A stretch of DNA of 64,000 nt, taken from positions 3,717,631 through 3,781,630 of the forward strand of contig NC_134033.1 of assembly GCF_964204645.1 (NCBI RefSeq), written 5' to 3'. The notes beneath the pieces were generated by a model. That model made no database searches, was not told the origin of the DNA, and was given only the letters and a program-made list of their open reading frames with translations. Each line of letters starts with the position of its first letter. Position 1 is the first letter of the stretch. Shown one piece after another: positions 21,582 to 32,700 of the stretch. Position numbers and translations under genes: made by a program. The stretch is from Tubulanus polymorphus (Eukaryota; Nemertea; Palaeonemertea; Tubulaniformes; Tubulanidae).

Positions 21582-22655
21582 CCACTGATTTCAAGTTTAC
21601 CCGTCATAAACTCAAGGAAATGGTTACAACTTACAAATATCTATAAACGTATCCATATACAATTGATTATCAAAAATTGTCAAGATCTTTTTGGTGGACT
21701 GCGATGAGCGGATCTAGCTTCGTCTTAGATTTTTCCTAATCCTCGGAACTTATGGCGGTTCTTCAGATGCGACCATTTGAGAGTGTCCTGTGATCTCCTG
21801 TCGGGGCGCAGCATGGAGAAAAAAGCATTCCCATATTTCATCGAGGTTTATTTTATGATTGAAATTTAACCAAAATAGCCATGAAAACCTAACCCCAATA
21901 TATATATATTGATATTCAATAATATGTCAGTCAAGAATGAAATACTGTAATTCGTGTCAACTGAAGATGGCAATGCCCAAAAGTCCCGCATTAGAATTTT
22001 AAGATTATACGCAATGTCCTTAAATTTGCAGGAGACGACATTTCCCGGGCTGGATATTGTGTCACCGCTATTGGACAGGAGATCACTCTCCCGGTCTGGA
22101 CAGCGTCTCCTTAAATTTCACGTGTTTACGCCACAATTCACTTCCTATACTGATTACTGGTCTGAAAAATCTATTCGAAAAACCCACAATGTTTCGGCAC
22201 TGTTGACTATAGTATCACGTGAACTAACCTGAAAAAGATAACCTGAAAAAGATTTGAATCCCCACACATTGAATCCCCCCAACTGAGAGTTACGTATCAA
22301 TTGAACGCCCTTCTTGATGCAGAAAACACAAAAGCAACTGCATTCGCCTGTATTCTCCCTTTTTAGAACTGTTAACATATTACAACCTATCCAGATATAT
22401 TTTCAATCGAAGCTATTTCACTATTTACAATGAATTCTCGCACAACGAATATTCTTTTTTCAATTTAGTTACATTTATATTCTATCCAATGATAGACATT
22501 CACAAAATTTCAGTAAATTGTGTTAAATTTCTGAGAATTGATTTTCTTCTCGCTATTAACAAAAAACCTATGAAGGCTTTAATGATGGCTTTATACCGAA
22601 TAATTTCCAATACAAGAGACACCAGTTCCATCACTCCTAGACAGTTCCCTCAGGC
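21582..22655. other. GPCR 3' flank and duplicated AT-rich spacer
   Basis: No gene is visible. The part from about 22495 resembles 20190-20345 (TCAGTAAATTG, TTGATTTTCT-CTCGCT-TTAAC), showing that the GPCR duplication included its upstream region. Confidence 0.55.
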
Positions 22656-22659
22656 AGTC

Positions 22660-23362
22660 AGTGCATTCTAAAACAGTCCGTGCACTCTCAGACAGTCAGT
22701 ACACTCTAAAACAGTCCGTGCACTCTCAGACAGTCAGTACACTCTAAAACAGTCCGTGCACTCTCAGACAGTCGGTACACTCGCAGACAGTCAGTACACT
22801 CTCAGACAGTCAGTACACTCTCAAACAGTCAGCACACTCTCAGACAGTCAGTACACTCTCAGACAGTCAGTACACTCTCAAACAGTCAGCACACTCTCAG
22901 ACAGTCAGTGCACTCTCAGACAGTCAGTACACTCTCAGACAGTCGGTACACTCTCAGACAGTCGGTACACTCTCAGACAGTCGGTACACTCTCAGACAGT
23001 CAGGACACACTCAGACAGTCAGTACGCTCTCAGACAGTCAGTACACTCTCAGACAGTCAGGACACTCTCAGACAGTCAGTACACTCTCAGACAGTCAGGA
23101 CACTCTCAGACAGTCCGTGCACTCTCAGACAGTCCGTACACTCGCAGACAGTCAGTACACTCTCAGACAGTCAGTGCACACTCAGACAGTCAGTACATAC
23201 TCAGACAGTCAGCACACTCTCAGGCAGTCAGTACACTCTCAGGCAGTCGGTGCACTCTCAGACAGTCAGTACACTCTCAGACAGTCAGCACACTCTCAGA
23301 CAGTCAGTACACTCTCAGGCAGTCAGTACACTCTCCGACAGTCAGTACACTCTCAGACATAG
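22660..23362. repeat. 19-bp minisatellite upstream of the GPCR fragment
   Basis: About 36 units of TACACTCTCAGACAGTCAG with point variants (CGGTACAC, AGGACAC, CCGTGCAC). The same unit as at 20340 but longer and more regular. Produces long spurious ORFs in three frames because the unit lacks stops. Confidence 0.97.
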
Positions 23363-23394
23363 TCGGGATATTTTCACTTGATCTACATGATATC

Positions 23395-23568
23395 ATGAAT
23401 TCTACTCATACGCAAATCGGCCGAACTTATAACAGTCACATCGTTCTAATGTCCATCGCGAACAGATCTGGAAGCTTCCGAACCGTTTCACTGGTCGTTC
23501 TGCCGAATGTGTGCCAATTCGGAGCGTTCGGAAATTCGGCTACTAACCTGATAATGATACCCCAATGA
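23395..23568 (+). pseudogene. Truncated copy of the 20628 GPCR (N-terminus and TM1 only)
   Basis: Reading from ATG at 23395 gives MNSTHTQIGR, then IVLMSIANRSGSFRTVSLVV and FGAFGNSATNLIM. This is clearly the start of the intact receptor at 20628, through the conserved GN of TM1. Similarity ends abruptly at about 23560 and a stop follows. The region in front also matches: an AT-rich stretch (about 22495-22650 against 20190-20345) and the same minisatellite. The apparent 270-codon ORF through the minisatellite is a by-product of a repeat without stops. Confidence 0.75.
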
Positions 23569-24334
23569 GGACCCCACACCCTTCCCCTGTTAGGGCTTTT
23601 TTCAGTCGACCAGAACCCCCACCGATATTTCTCTCGCAGCCCTTGTAGGTCTATTGCAAAATCGTCTGCCCTTTTCAAATGAATGGTTCGAATCGGTGAC
23701 AAATGTACAAATGAATCTACCCGTTTCAATCTCCAGGTCCACCCGGCCCCTGGTGTGATGAAACACAAACCAACTGGTTTCATTTAGAGTAGGTCTACTA
23801 AATACTGTCAGCTAATCGCTTATTATACCACAACAGTAAACTATGTATTAAGATATAAAGATATGAATGCAAACCCTAAATTCGGATATGATATCTGGTA
23901 ACTTTGAGTGGCAATAGTAATACATGTAGGCCTATAATGCACGTGTATGTCTCAAATTGTTTGTTTGAACATATTGTATCTAAATCATGTAACGAATTAT
24001 TTTGTATCGAACGAATGTTGCACATTATCATAATTCTCAATCAATTTATATATAATTAGTGTGTAAACATCACCGTATTATATAGATCATTAATGATCCG
24101 GTTTTCTGTGAGAAAAATTTCTTTCGTTTTGGTTTCACTCTATTTTGCATCAAAGGAATTCTCTCGCACCTGGGACGACCGTTATGTCGATGGCTGATAT
24201 ATTTGGACTAATACAGTGATAACTCGAGTAATGCGATGACTTCCTTACCATGATCCAAACGAAATTGAAAAATCTTTAATTTTAAACTGCATTTTATAAA
24301 AGTAAAGTTCTAAAATTTTTTTTCTAAAAGAAAT
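23569..24334. other. Spacer
   Basis: AT-rich sequence after the GPCR fragment; no ORF, RNA gene or repeat that I can recognise. Confidence 0.4.
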
Positions 24335-24545
24335 TACGAAATCATCTAAGCTCAGCTTAGATGACGTCATTATTAGCCAATCAGATATCCCGGTTTATTT
24401 TAGCCCGGGTTTTTCCCATTTATAGTTTATCCGTGAAATATGCCACTTTGCGATTTTACAACGGGCAATCTGATTGGCGCGGAAAGTTTTCGTGCAGCAA
24501 ACCTGCGCACCGTGGCGTGGTTCGTGCCGTGGCTGAGGAGCTTCC
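24335..24545. mobile_element. Inverted-repeat element with tRNA-like ends, copy 2 (partial)
   Basis: Contains the family core CTTAGATGACGTCATTATTA, AGCCAATCAGATATCCCG and CAATCTGATTGGCGC, and the start of the right arm (GTTCGTGCCGTGGCTGAGG). The terminal B-box parts are missing. Confidence 0.6.
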
Positions 24546-24748
24546 GTAACTTTAATCTCGAATCATTTATTGAGCAATTAAGAACGGCTATTGACGTTGC
24601 TTCATAAGGCACCACTACCTCTCTAGTCAACTCAAAAGCCCGATACGCTTTGTTAATAGTAACACAAATAGGGATTGACCCTGTTTTCTATTTGATTGGT
24701 AGATTTTGTTTGATGTCTTGATTTGGTGTCCCTTACAAACCACACACC

Positions 24749-24908
24749 TGGGCCACCTTCGGTTTTCTGAGTTAGTCGACTATAGTCAAACTAAACGAAA
24801 CCGAATGTCCGATAGTCGGAACTATATTCCGGAAATAGTTCGAAAATCAAGCGCATTCGGTTATTAGTTCCGACCGCTAGTCGACTAGATGCGAAAACCG
24901 AATTTGGC
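24749..24908. mobile_element. Short foldback element, TTCGGTTTTC family
   Basis: GGGCCACCTTCGGTTTTCTG on the left is mirrored by GCGAAAACCGAATTTGGCCC on the right, with internal AGTCGACTA palindromes. A related copy is at 35055-35185 and a degraded one at about 13458-13680. Confidence 0.6.
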
Positions 24909-24944
24909 CCCTGCTGCGAGCGAGAGGAGGTTTGATTTCGAAAT

Positions 24945-25055
24945 CTTACTTCACTATTAACCAATCAGCCGCGCTGATCCGGTCTAGTCTAGTGCAGGGT
25001 TTCGTACGGTGGCGAGTCTCAAAGCCATCAGGTTCGAATCCCTGATAAACAGGAG
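24945..25055 (+). mobile_element. tRNA-like arm fragment
   Basis: AACCAATCAGCCGCG is followed by GTGCAGGGTTTCGTACGGTG and GCCATCAGGTTCGAATCCCT, matching only the right arm of the tRNA-like inverted element. The B box is intact, the A box degraded. Confidence 0.5.
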
Positions 25056-25227
25056 GATGTACTCGCGGACGCTTGCTGAAATACCTAGATATACCATATT
25101 TCACACGGGAAATCCACACACGCAACAAATATTCAACCATAACTTTTTAATTCGAATCTGAATGAAAACGTTTACAAAAATATTTCAAACTCTTTCACGA
25201 GTTACCTCACACGTGTCTTCACACGTG

Positions 25228-26732
25228 TCACTCACACGAAGATCTCTTCGATTTTTTATGATGTTTATGAGAGGATTTTTTCTTTTTATGTTTTTTATGC
25301 TTCGAACGCGATTTTCGTCGCTCTTCACTCTCCTCCGGCTCCTGTGGCTGCTCTTCCTCCTCCTCGGAGCAAGGCGACCGAGGCCGTTTCGATGTCTCCT
25401 CCGCGGGCGGCTCCGACCGGACGATATCTCGGTCCGACGCGCGTTCCGGAGACGGAGTATCCGACCGAACGATGATCGGAGGAGTTTTACAAACGCTGAG
25501 TTCGAATCCGTTTTCATCGGGATCGGGAATTTCTAATCCAGCGCTCTGATCTGGAGCGGTTATCGACCCACTCTGATGATCTGGAGGGGTAGTCGATCCA
25601 CTCCGATCTGAAGCGGTTATCGACCCAGTCTGATGATCTGGAGGGGTAGTCGATCCACTCCGATCTGAAGCGGTTATCGACCCAGTCTGATGATCTGGAG
25701 GGGTAGTCGATCCACTTCGATCTGGAGCGGTTATCGACCCACTCTGATGATCTGGAGGGGTAGTCGACCCACTCCGATCTGGAGCGGTTATAGACCCACT
25801 CTGATGATCTGGAGGGGAAGTCGATCCACTCCGATCTGGAGCGGTTATCGACGCACCCTGATGATCTGGAGGGGTAGCCGACCCACTCCAATCAGGAGGG
25901 GTAATTGATCCAATCTGAATGTCAAACTCCGACGATTTCGCACGTTGCGGAGCGGTGTTTAATCCATTCTCTTCGGCGGACGATTTCAATCCATTTTCCT
26001 TTCGATCCCAATTAGTTTTCGATCCAGTTTCAACCGAACGAGTTTCTGAACTGCGCGAGGTTTGTACGCGAGAGTTTTTCGACGACGCAGACGGACTCTC
26101 GTCGCATTTTTTCGACCGACGATCTGGCGAGCATTCTCTCGTCGTCGTCGTCGTCGATCGTTTCGTCGACGGACTTCTCGACCGCGATCTACGCCTCGAT
26201 CGCCTCGAGGGTGATCGCGAACGACGTCTGCTAGATGAGCAAGATGGTGATCGTCTGCTCGGTGACCGAGACCGTCTGCTCCGAGACGGAGAGCGTCTGC
26301 TCGGTGATGGAGACCGTCTGCTCCGATACGGAGACCGTCTGCTCGGTGATGGAGACCGTCTGCTCCGAGACGGAGAGCGTCTGCTCGGTGATGGAGACCG
26401 TCTGCTCCGAGACGGAGACCGTCTGCTCGGTGATGGAGATCGTCTGCTCCGAGACGGAGAGCGTCTGTTCGGTGATGGAGATCGTCTGCTCCTAATAGGA
26501 CTCCGTTTCCTGCGCGACGGTGACCGACTCCTCGACCGCCGCGACGACCGATAACTCGACCGTTCTCGCGACCTCGACCGCGAACGGCGGCTGCTGCGAT
26601 AATATGATCGGTCGCTGTTGTAACCCGACGGTCGAGTTCTGTCCGTTAGTCTGAATTCGTCGGTGGGATCGCGAAACACGTGCAGGAAATTGCAGTTCTT
26701 TCCTTTCGGACACTTTTTTCGGAAGTACAACC
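25228..26732 (-). CDS. ZRSR2: ZRSR2-like last exon: second CCCH finger, RS domain, repeat-rich tail
   Basis: The exon follows a TTTTAG acceptor and encodes GLYFRKKCPKGKNCNFLHVF, completing the second zinc finger. An RS domain follows, dominated by seven-residue units RRSPSPS and RRSPSRS encoded by alternating 21-bp DNA repeats (about 26240-26500). After a Ser/Lys spacer comes a second array, about six 19-residue units of the type SGSTTPPDHQSGSITAPDR encoded by 57-bp repeats (25541-25910). The protein ends in a Lys/His-rich tail (KHKKHKKKKSSHKHHKKSKR), likely nuclear-targeting. The tail after finger 2 is about 490 residues, several times longer than in human ZRSR2 as I recall it; the growth is by tandem repeats. 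Open antisense ORFs here are mirror images of the repeats. Confidence 0.85.
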
Positions 26733-29700
26733 CTAAAACAAATGCATCAACCAATTGATATGGGGTCTATTTAAACTTTTGAGGACTACTTAAAGTTTCA
26801 GAATTTTCTCAATTACAGTTAAACTCAAGACCAAGTAGAGCAGTTGTGGCTTATGGCCGAAAGTAGTCTTCAATCTTTAGACTGGTCTTAAGTTGTTAGA
26901 TAAGCTATAGAACCAAAATGAGCTTAGACTGGTCTTAAGTTGTTAGATTGGTTATAGAACCATAATGAGCTTAAACTATTCTTTGGCTAAAGAATTAAGA
27001 TGGTCTTTTAGACTGGTATTAAGTTTTAAGCCATGACTGTGTAACTAGCCTCGAGTACCAGTCAAAGCTTGATAAATCCAAGACCAGTCTAGTTCTACAG
27101 CCATTCTAAAAACTCATGACCACTCTCGACATTCAAGAGACCATTTTTGGACTGAAGTTACGAAAGCGTGTCCAGATTTTAATTCCAATTCGATGGTATT
27201 GGCATTTTTTAAAGATCTTTTTCTCATTTTAATCGTGATGGCTTGGAAACTGGTTGAATAGATCATAATTTTAAAAACTTTTGAAAAACTTCTTTTTTTT
27301 CGTCTCGAACACGTACCACAAATAGCAGATCTCCAGTTACTGACAGGTGACAGTTGACAGCTAATCTGACGTCCTCCGTACCAACGTCCGTTGAACATCG
27401 CGAACACTTTCATCGTTTCCAGTTGACTGAAAAAAAAATGAAATTCGCAACGTTCGGATTTGATCATTCGACAGCGGAAAATCAATTCCTCGTAACTTTT
27501 AACAGAGCCGTGTTAACCAGGTTTCAAATCAATAAAACATAAATACTGATACATGTATTACTTAAGAGTTACTTAGATTAACCCTTTCATTGCTGACTAG
27601 TTATTACCTAAAATGCTGGAAAAACTTTGAAATTTTTTTAGAAATTCCACCTCAGTGTATTGTACGACGGACATTTCCAATTGCTAGTGGTCAGACATTA
27701 GACATTTTATCAGCACACTTTCAAAAACTGATCGTCCACACTTCACATGTGTTCAGTGCTTCGCCTGAGACATTTTCAATTGAAAATGAACTGCAAACAC
27801 CAGACTTAAACATTTTGTCAGCGCACTTTCAAAAACTGATCGTCCACACTTCACATGTTCAGTGCTTCACCTGAGACATTTATAATTGAAAACGAACTAC
27901 AAACATCAGGCATTAGACATTTTATCAGCACACTTTCAAAAACTGATCGTCCACACTTCACATGTGTTCAGTGCTTCGCCTGAGACATTTTCAATTGAAA
28001 ATGAACTACAAACACCAGACATTAGACATTTTATCAGCACACTTTCAAAAACTGATCGTCCACACTTCACATGTGTTCAGTGCTTCACCTGAGACATTTT
28101 CAATTGAAAATGAACTACTAACATTAGACATTTTATCAGCACACTTTCAAAAGCTGATCGTCCACACTTCACACAGCTACAGTGGAAGGGGTTCCGGACT
28201 GCAAGATTTGTCAAAAACCTGTGATATTTGGCTCGGTTTTTCCGAAAAAGTTTTTAATTACATGTACTTACTTGGACATCTGTATGTAAACGTTTCCTCG
28301 TAGATGTGACTCGTAATTACGACACACTTTAAACTGTAATATTCGACCGTGTTTACGAATTTCGGGCAAAACGTCGTTATAGAAATCGACGAAGTGTTTA
28401 TAGGTGTCGCTGTCTTCATATTCTAAGTCAATATCTGAAAATTTTATGATAGAATTTTACGTTAAAATTACTTTAAGAGTTTACAATTTACATCTAAGCA
28501 ACTGGAGAAATAAATCCCAAAATTAAACCCACATGACTGTAGGAATGGGTTCAGTCAAATTAAACCTACACAACTGTGGAACTGGATCCAGAGTCAAATT
28601 ACACCCACACAACTGTGTAACTGGATCCAGAGTCAAATCAAAACCACACAACTGTGCAACAGGGTTTAAGACTACTGTGGAACTGGGTCCTGAGTCAAAT
28701 TAAACCACACAATGTGGAACTGGATCCAGAGTCAAATTAAACCAACACAACTGTGGAACTGGTTCCAGAGTCAAATTAAACCAACACAACTGTGGAACTG
28801 GATCCAGAGTCAAATCAAACCAACACAACTGTGGAACTGGATCCAGAGTCAAATTAAACCCACACAACTGTGTAACTGGATCCAGAGTCAAATTAAAACC
28901 ATACAACTGTGGAACAGGGTTTAAGACTACTGTTCAACTGGGTCCCAAGTCAAATTAAAACCACACGACTGTAGAACTGGATCCAGAGTCAAATTAAACC
29001 AACACAACTGTGCAACTGGATTCGCAGTCAAATTAAACCCACACAACTGCAGAGTCCGATTGCCCGGGTTAAGGTTATCATTATCACTTGTCCACCGGGC
29101 TGGTATATTTTCATGTCTCAAAGCTTTTTTACCGGTACCAATCGATACAATGGATGAACTGCCTGTGTAGGGCAAGTTGACATTATTCCTTAGATCGGAC
29201 CCTGCAACTGTTGAACTGGATTTAGCACGTACCTGTATCATATTCATCTCGTAATGCTTGATCGAGACTGAAGTGCGAATACATGTTCGGGAACAGAATC
29301 GTGCAGCTGTCTTCAGGCGTGATGTGGGCTCGAGAACAACTGTAAGAAATAATCAATTACAACATTCCATAATCCGAATATCAGCCGAGGTGTCGGTCAG
29401 GGGATAGTAGCTTAAAATTCGGTTAAAAGCTAAACAGTGGATTGTTGCCAGGTTCATAGTGTCAATGACCAATCTATTTTAATGACTTTCAAGGACTTTT
29501 TTTACTCCGATTACACAAGTTATATCTACATACTTAAGCCAGGAATCCTGAAATCCATTTTCCAAGCATTCTTATAATCAGTTGATTTTAAGCGCCGTTA
29601 CAGTGAACTTGTACCTTCGTTCTGCAGATGATAACCAACGACCGATGCCATACAAGGACCATGACAGTGTTTTAAGCTTTTTAGAGCCAATTCCATGATA

Positions 29701-32700
29701 ACCAAGGCTTCGAATAGACCCGTTCCCATTTCAAAACTTTTAAGAAACTCCGATGAATGCCATGAACCCTGTGTACTATTTAGAGTCCATCGTTTCTTTG
29801 TAACTCTAAATCTTTCTGGCTTTATTTTCCCTGTCAACTTACTGATTGCGAAACCGACACGCTCCCGTTTTCATGAAGAACGGACACTGAACGATGTCTT
29901 TGTCGTAGGTGACCGGCGCTAATGGGTTGTGCCAACTTCCCGTCGATGAACCGTCATCTTGAACATCCTCCTGACAAAACAGTATTTAGATTGTGGTTGA
30001 AAAAATGGAATTGGAATCGTCAAAAGTTCAGAGAGTGGAGTGGAGTCTACTGTACCATCCAACTCAGATATCACTCTCAGGTCAAAAGATCCGACTTGAG
30101 CGGAAGTCTACTGTATCATCCAACTCAGATATCACGCGCAAGTCAAAAGATCAGATTTGAGCGGAGATTTTTAGCTTTTTTACAAAATTCTCTAACTATT
30201 CCCTGACTTTCTTTAAAGAAAAGAGATTTCTTGGACTTTTCCCTGATGGTAGTGGCCACCCTCAGTCCATGTGACTGTAGAAATGAATAGGTATCAAATT
30301 GATCTAATTTTTCTTACCGGTTTTGCATTTTTAGTCGCTTCTCGCAGCAAAGCCTCCTGTATATAGTAAATACACAACACATCTGATCAAAAAACAATTC
30401 TAACCAAAGAGAAAATCATCAGTTAAGTCAAACAAAAACAACCATTTCAAAACGAAACCTGAAATGGGCGAGGGGAATTTTACAGAATGGAACTTGAGCT
30501 AGTCAATGGGATTCCGGCTATGCCACCAGATGGCGACAGTAACAGACAGTTGCCAAAATTGGCCCAATTTCAATCAACTTTGGATTATCAAATGCCAAAG
30601 AGAAAAGTTAATTCGATTTTAATCAAAATGTAGATATGAAGGTGCAGAAGACTAACTACTAGCGACACCTGGTGGATCCTCACTTGCCACAAGCAGAATC
30701 CTATATAGCTGCAGTAGTTAATGTCCTACTGCACACTAGCGACACCTGGTGGATCCTCACTTGCCGCAAGTGGAATCCTCTATTGCTGCAGTAGTTAATG
30801 TCCTACTGCACACTAGTGACATCTGGTGGATCCACATATAGAATCCTCGATTGCCGAAGTAGCATTGCCCGTACCGCATTCTAGCGTCAATTTCGACTTT
30901 TGACAAAAATCACTTAAATTAGCAATTAAATAGTTGAATCGAGCCAAAGTTAAAATTACTCAAAATAACACTACAAACAAATCACTGGTAAATTTTGATT
31001 TTTCTTCATTATTATAAAAGATACAGTTTCGACACCAGTCCCCTGTGTGCGTGTGTGCCAGTGTACTCGCACACCTGTGAGAGTGCTGGGTCGGGCCGAG
31101 TTCACCCGAATAATGTGAAAAAATGTTAAGGAATTCGAATTCATTTCATTCAACTGCGCTATCATCCGGGATCCAGCCCCAGTGTTGTGAGTAAGAGTTA
31201 ACTCCCAGTTAAAATCAGTTCATTTTCAATGCGTCAAATCTTGCATCGAATCCGAAATGTGATCCAGGAACCAGTTCCAGTCACTCAAGATTAAAGAAGC
31301 ATCGTGAAATGAACTTATTCTGGCTCTAATTCGAGTCAAACCGAACCCACAACTGCGGACCCGTTATCCCACTTGGATCATCCTCCCCGCGCCAGGGATT
31401 TGAACCTGAAATGGCATCGAGACTGGCCACGGTACGAAAGCCGGCCACACTAGACCTAGCGCGCAGCTACGCGCGCAGCTTAGATGACGTCATTATTAGC
31501 CAATCAGAAATGTTCAGTTTTGTTCTACTCTCACCCGGGTTTTCCATTTGTACTTTAGCAGTTAAATTCGCCTCAGCGATTATACGAGCAATCCGATCGG
31601 CGCCGCAAGTTTGCGCGCGACAAAGCTGCGCACGTACCTGCGCACTCGGTCTAGTGTGGCAGGGGTTCGTGCCGTGGCTGAGTGAAGCGATGCCATCAGG
31701 TTCGAGTCCCTGCCGAGGGAGGTCGACTTTGACCCAGCAGTTATTCTGATAAACCGGATCAAGCACGTGACATAACGTATTCTATTTTCATTATATAATG
31801 GATATCTTCTGCGTTCGACGGCGAGTCTCGTTGTCGTCACCTGTTTTTCTTTCAGCTCTTTCTCTTCGCGTTCTTCGCGTAGTTTCTCCTCTCGTTCGAG
31901 TTGCTGCTGTTTTTCCCATTCCTCTTTGATTCGTCGCTTTGAAAAGAGAGCGAGAGAGAGAAAATGATAACTATTTGACAACAAGCTTTAAACCCTTTCA
32001 GTGCGTCTACACCACAGTGCGGTGTATAAATCGGTGATAGATTTTGCTAGTACACCGCACTGCGGTGTATTGAGATGTAATTAGTAATTATCTCTATTGA
32101 AAAATGGCAGCAACTGTCAAACATGGTGAAATACTAGTAACTAACGATACACTGCGCCGTGGTGTAGACGCACTGCAGTGGTATTCCCGTTATCCAACAC
32201 ACTAGGGTGGAATTTTTTAAAATTTTCAAATTACATCCAGCACTATAGGTTTTAATTAGTCAGCACTGAAAGGGTTAAATACGCGTGCGATCGTGGCTTC
32301 AATACCGAGCTTTTCAGAGCTTGCGGCGCGGAAAAAGTAGAATTGTTTTCTTTTTAGCGAATCGCGCTCGAGATAGACATCGTAAAGCCTACTGCTCATG
32401 ACACAGGAAAACACAGAAATAGGAGACAGAAACTTCTTTCCGAGCATTTACGAAACAAGCGATATGGTTTCGATGTAAACGTTTCCGCGATCAAATCAGA
32501 ATTTAGAAAAGCAGCGCCGAGAAGACTCGCTACAAAGCAGGGCCGAGTTTCACAAAAAGGTTAAACTCTTAACCCGATTCAATTTCTTTGTTTTAAAAAT
32601 TCAGTTTATCTTAAATTGATTTAGGCGTAAATCCTTTTCGTGAAACTGGCCCCAGGGGTCCAACTAGTGAATTTTGCTTGCTGCAAACTGGGGGCCTAAG

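Noticed and set aside
22756-23568. 270-codon open reading frame through the 19-bp minisatellite
   Set aside because: The unit has no stop in any frame, so long ORFs arise by chance in three frames; only the last part has protein-like meaning (GPCR fragment).
25919-26554. 211-codon plus-strand ORF of RDRLLRDGERLLGDG type
   Set aside because: Mirror of the RS-domain repeats of the minus-strand splicing factor.
28505-29060. CRISPR-like array
   Set aside because: The repeats are head to tail without unique spacers, in an intron of an animal gene; it is a minisatellite.
31640-31726. tRNA gene
   Set aside because: A- and B-box-like motifs are present, but spacing is short, no cloverleaf with a 7-bp acceptor stem can be formed, and the same module is the arm of a repeated element.
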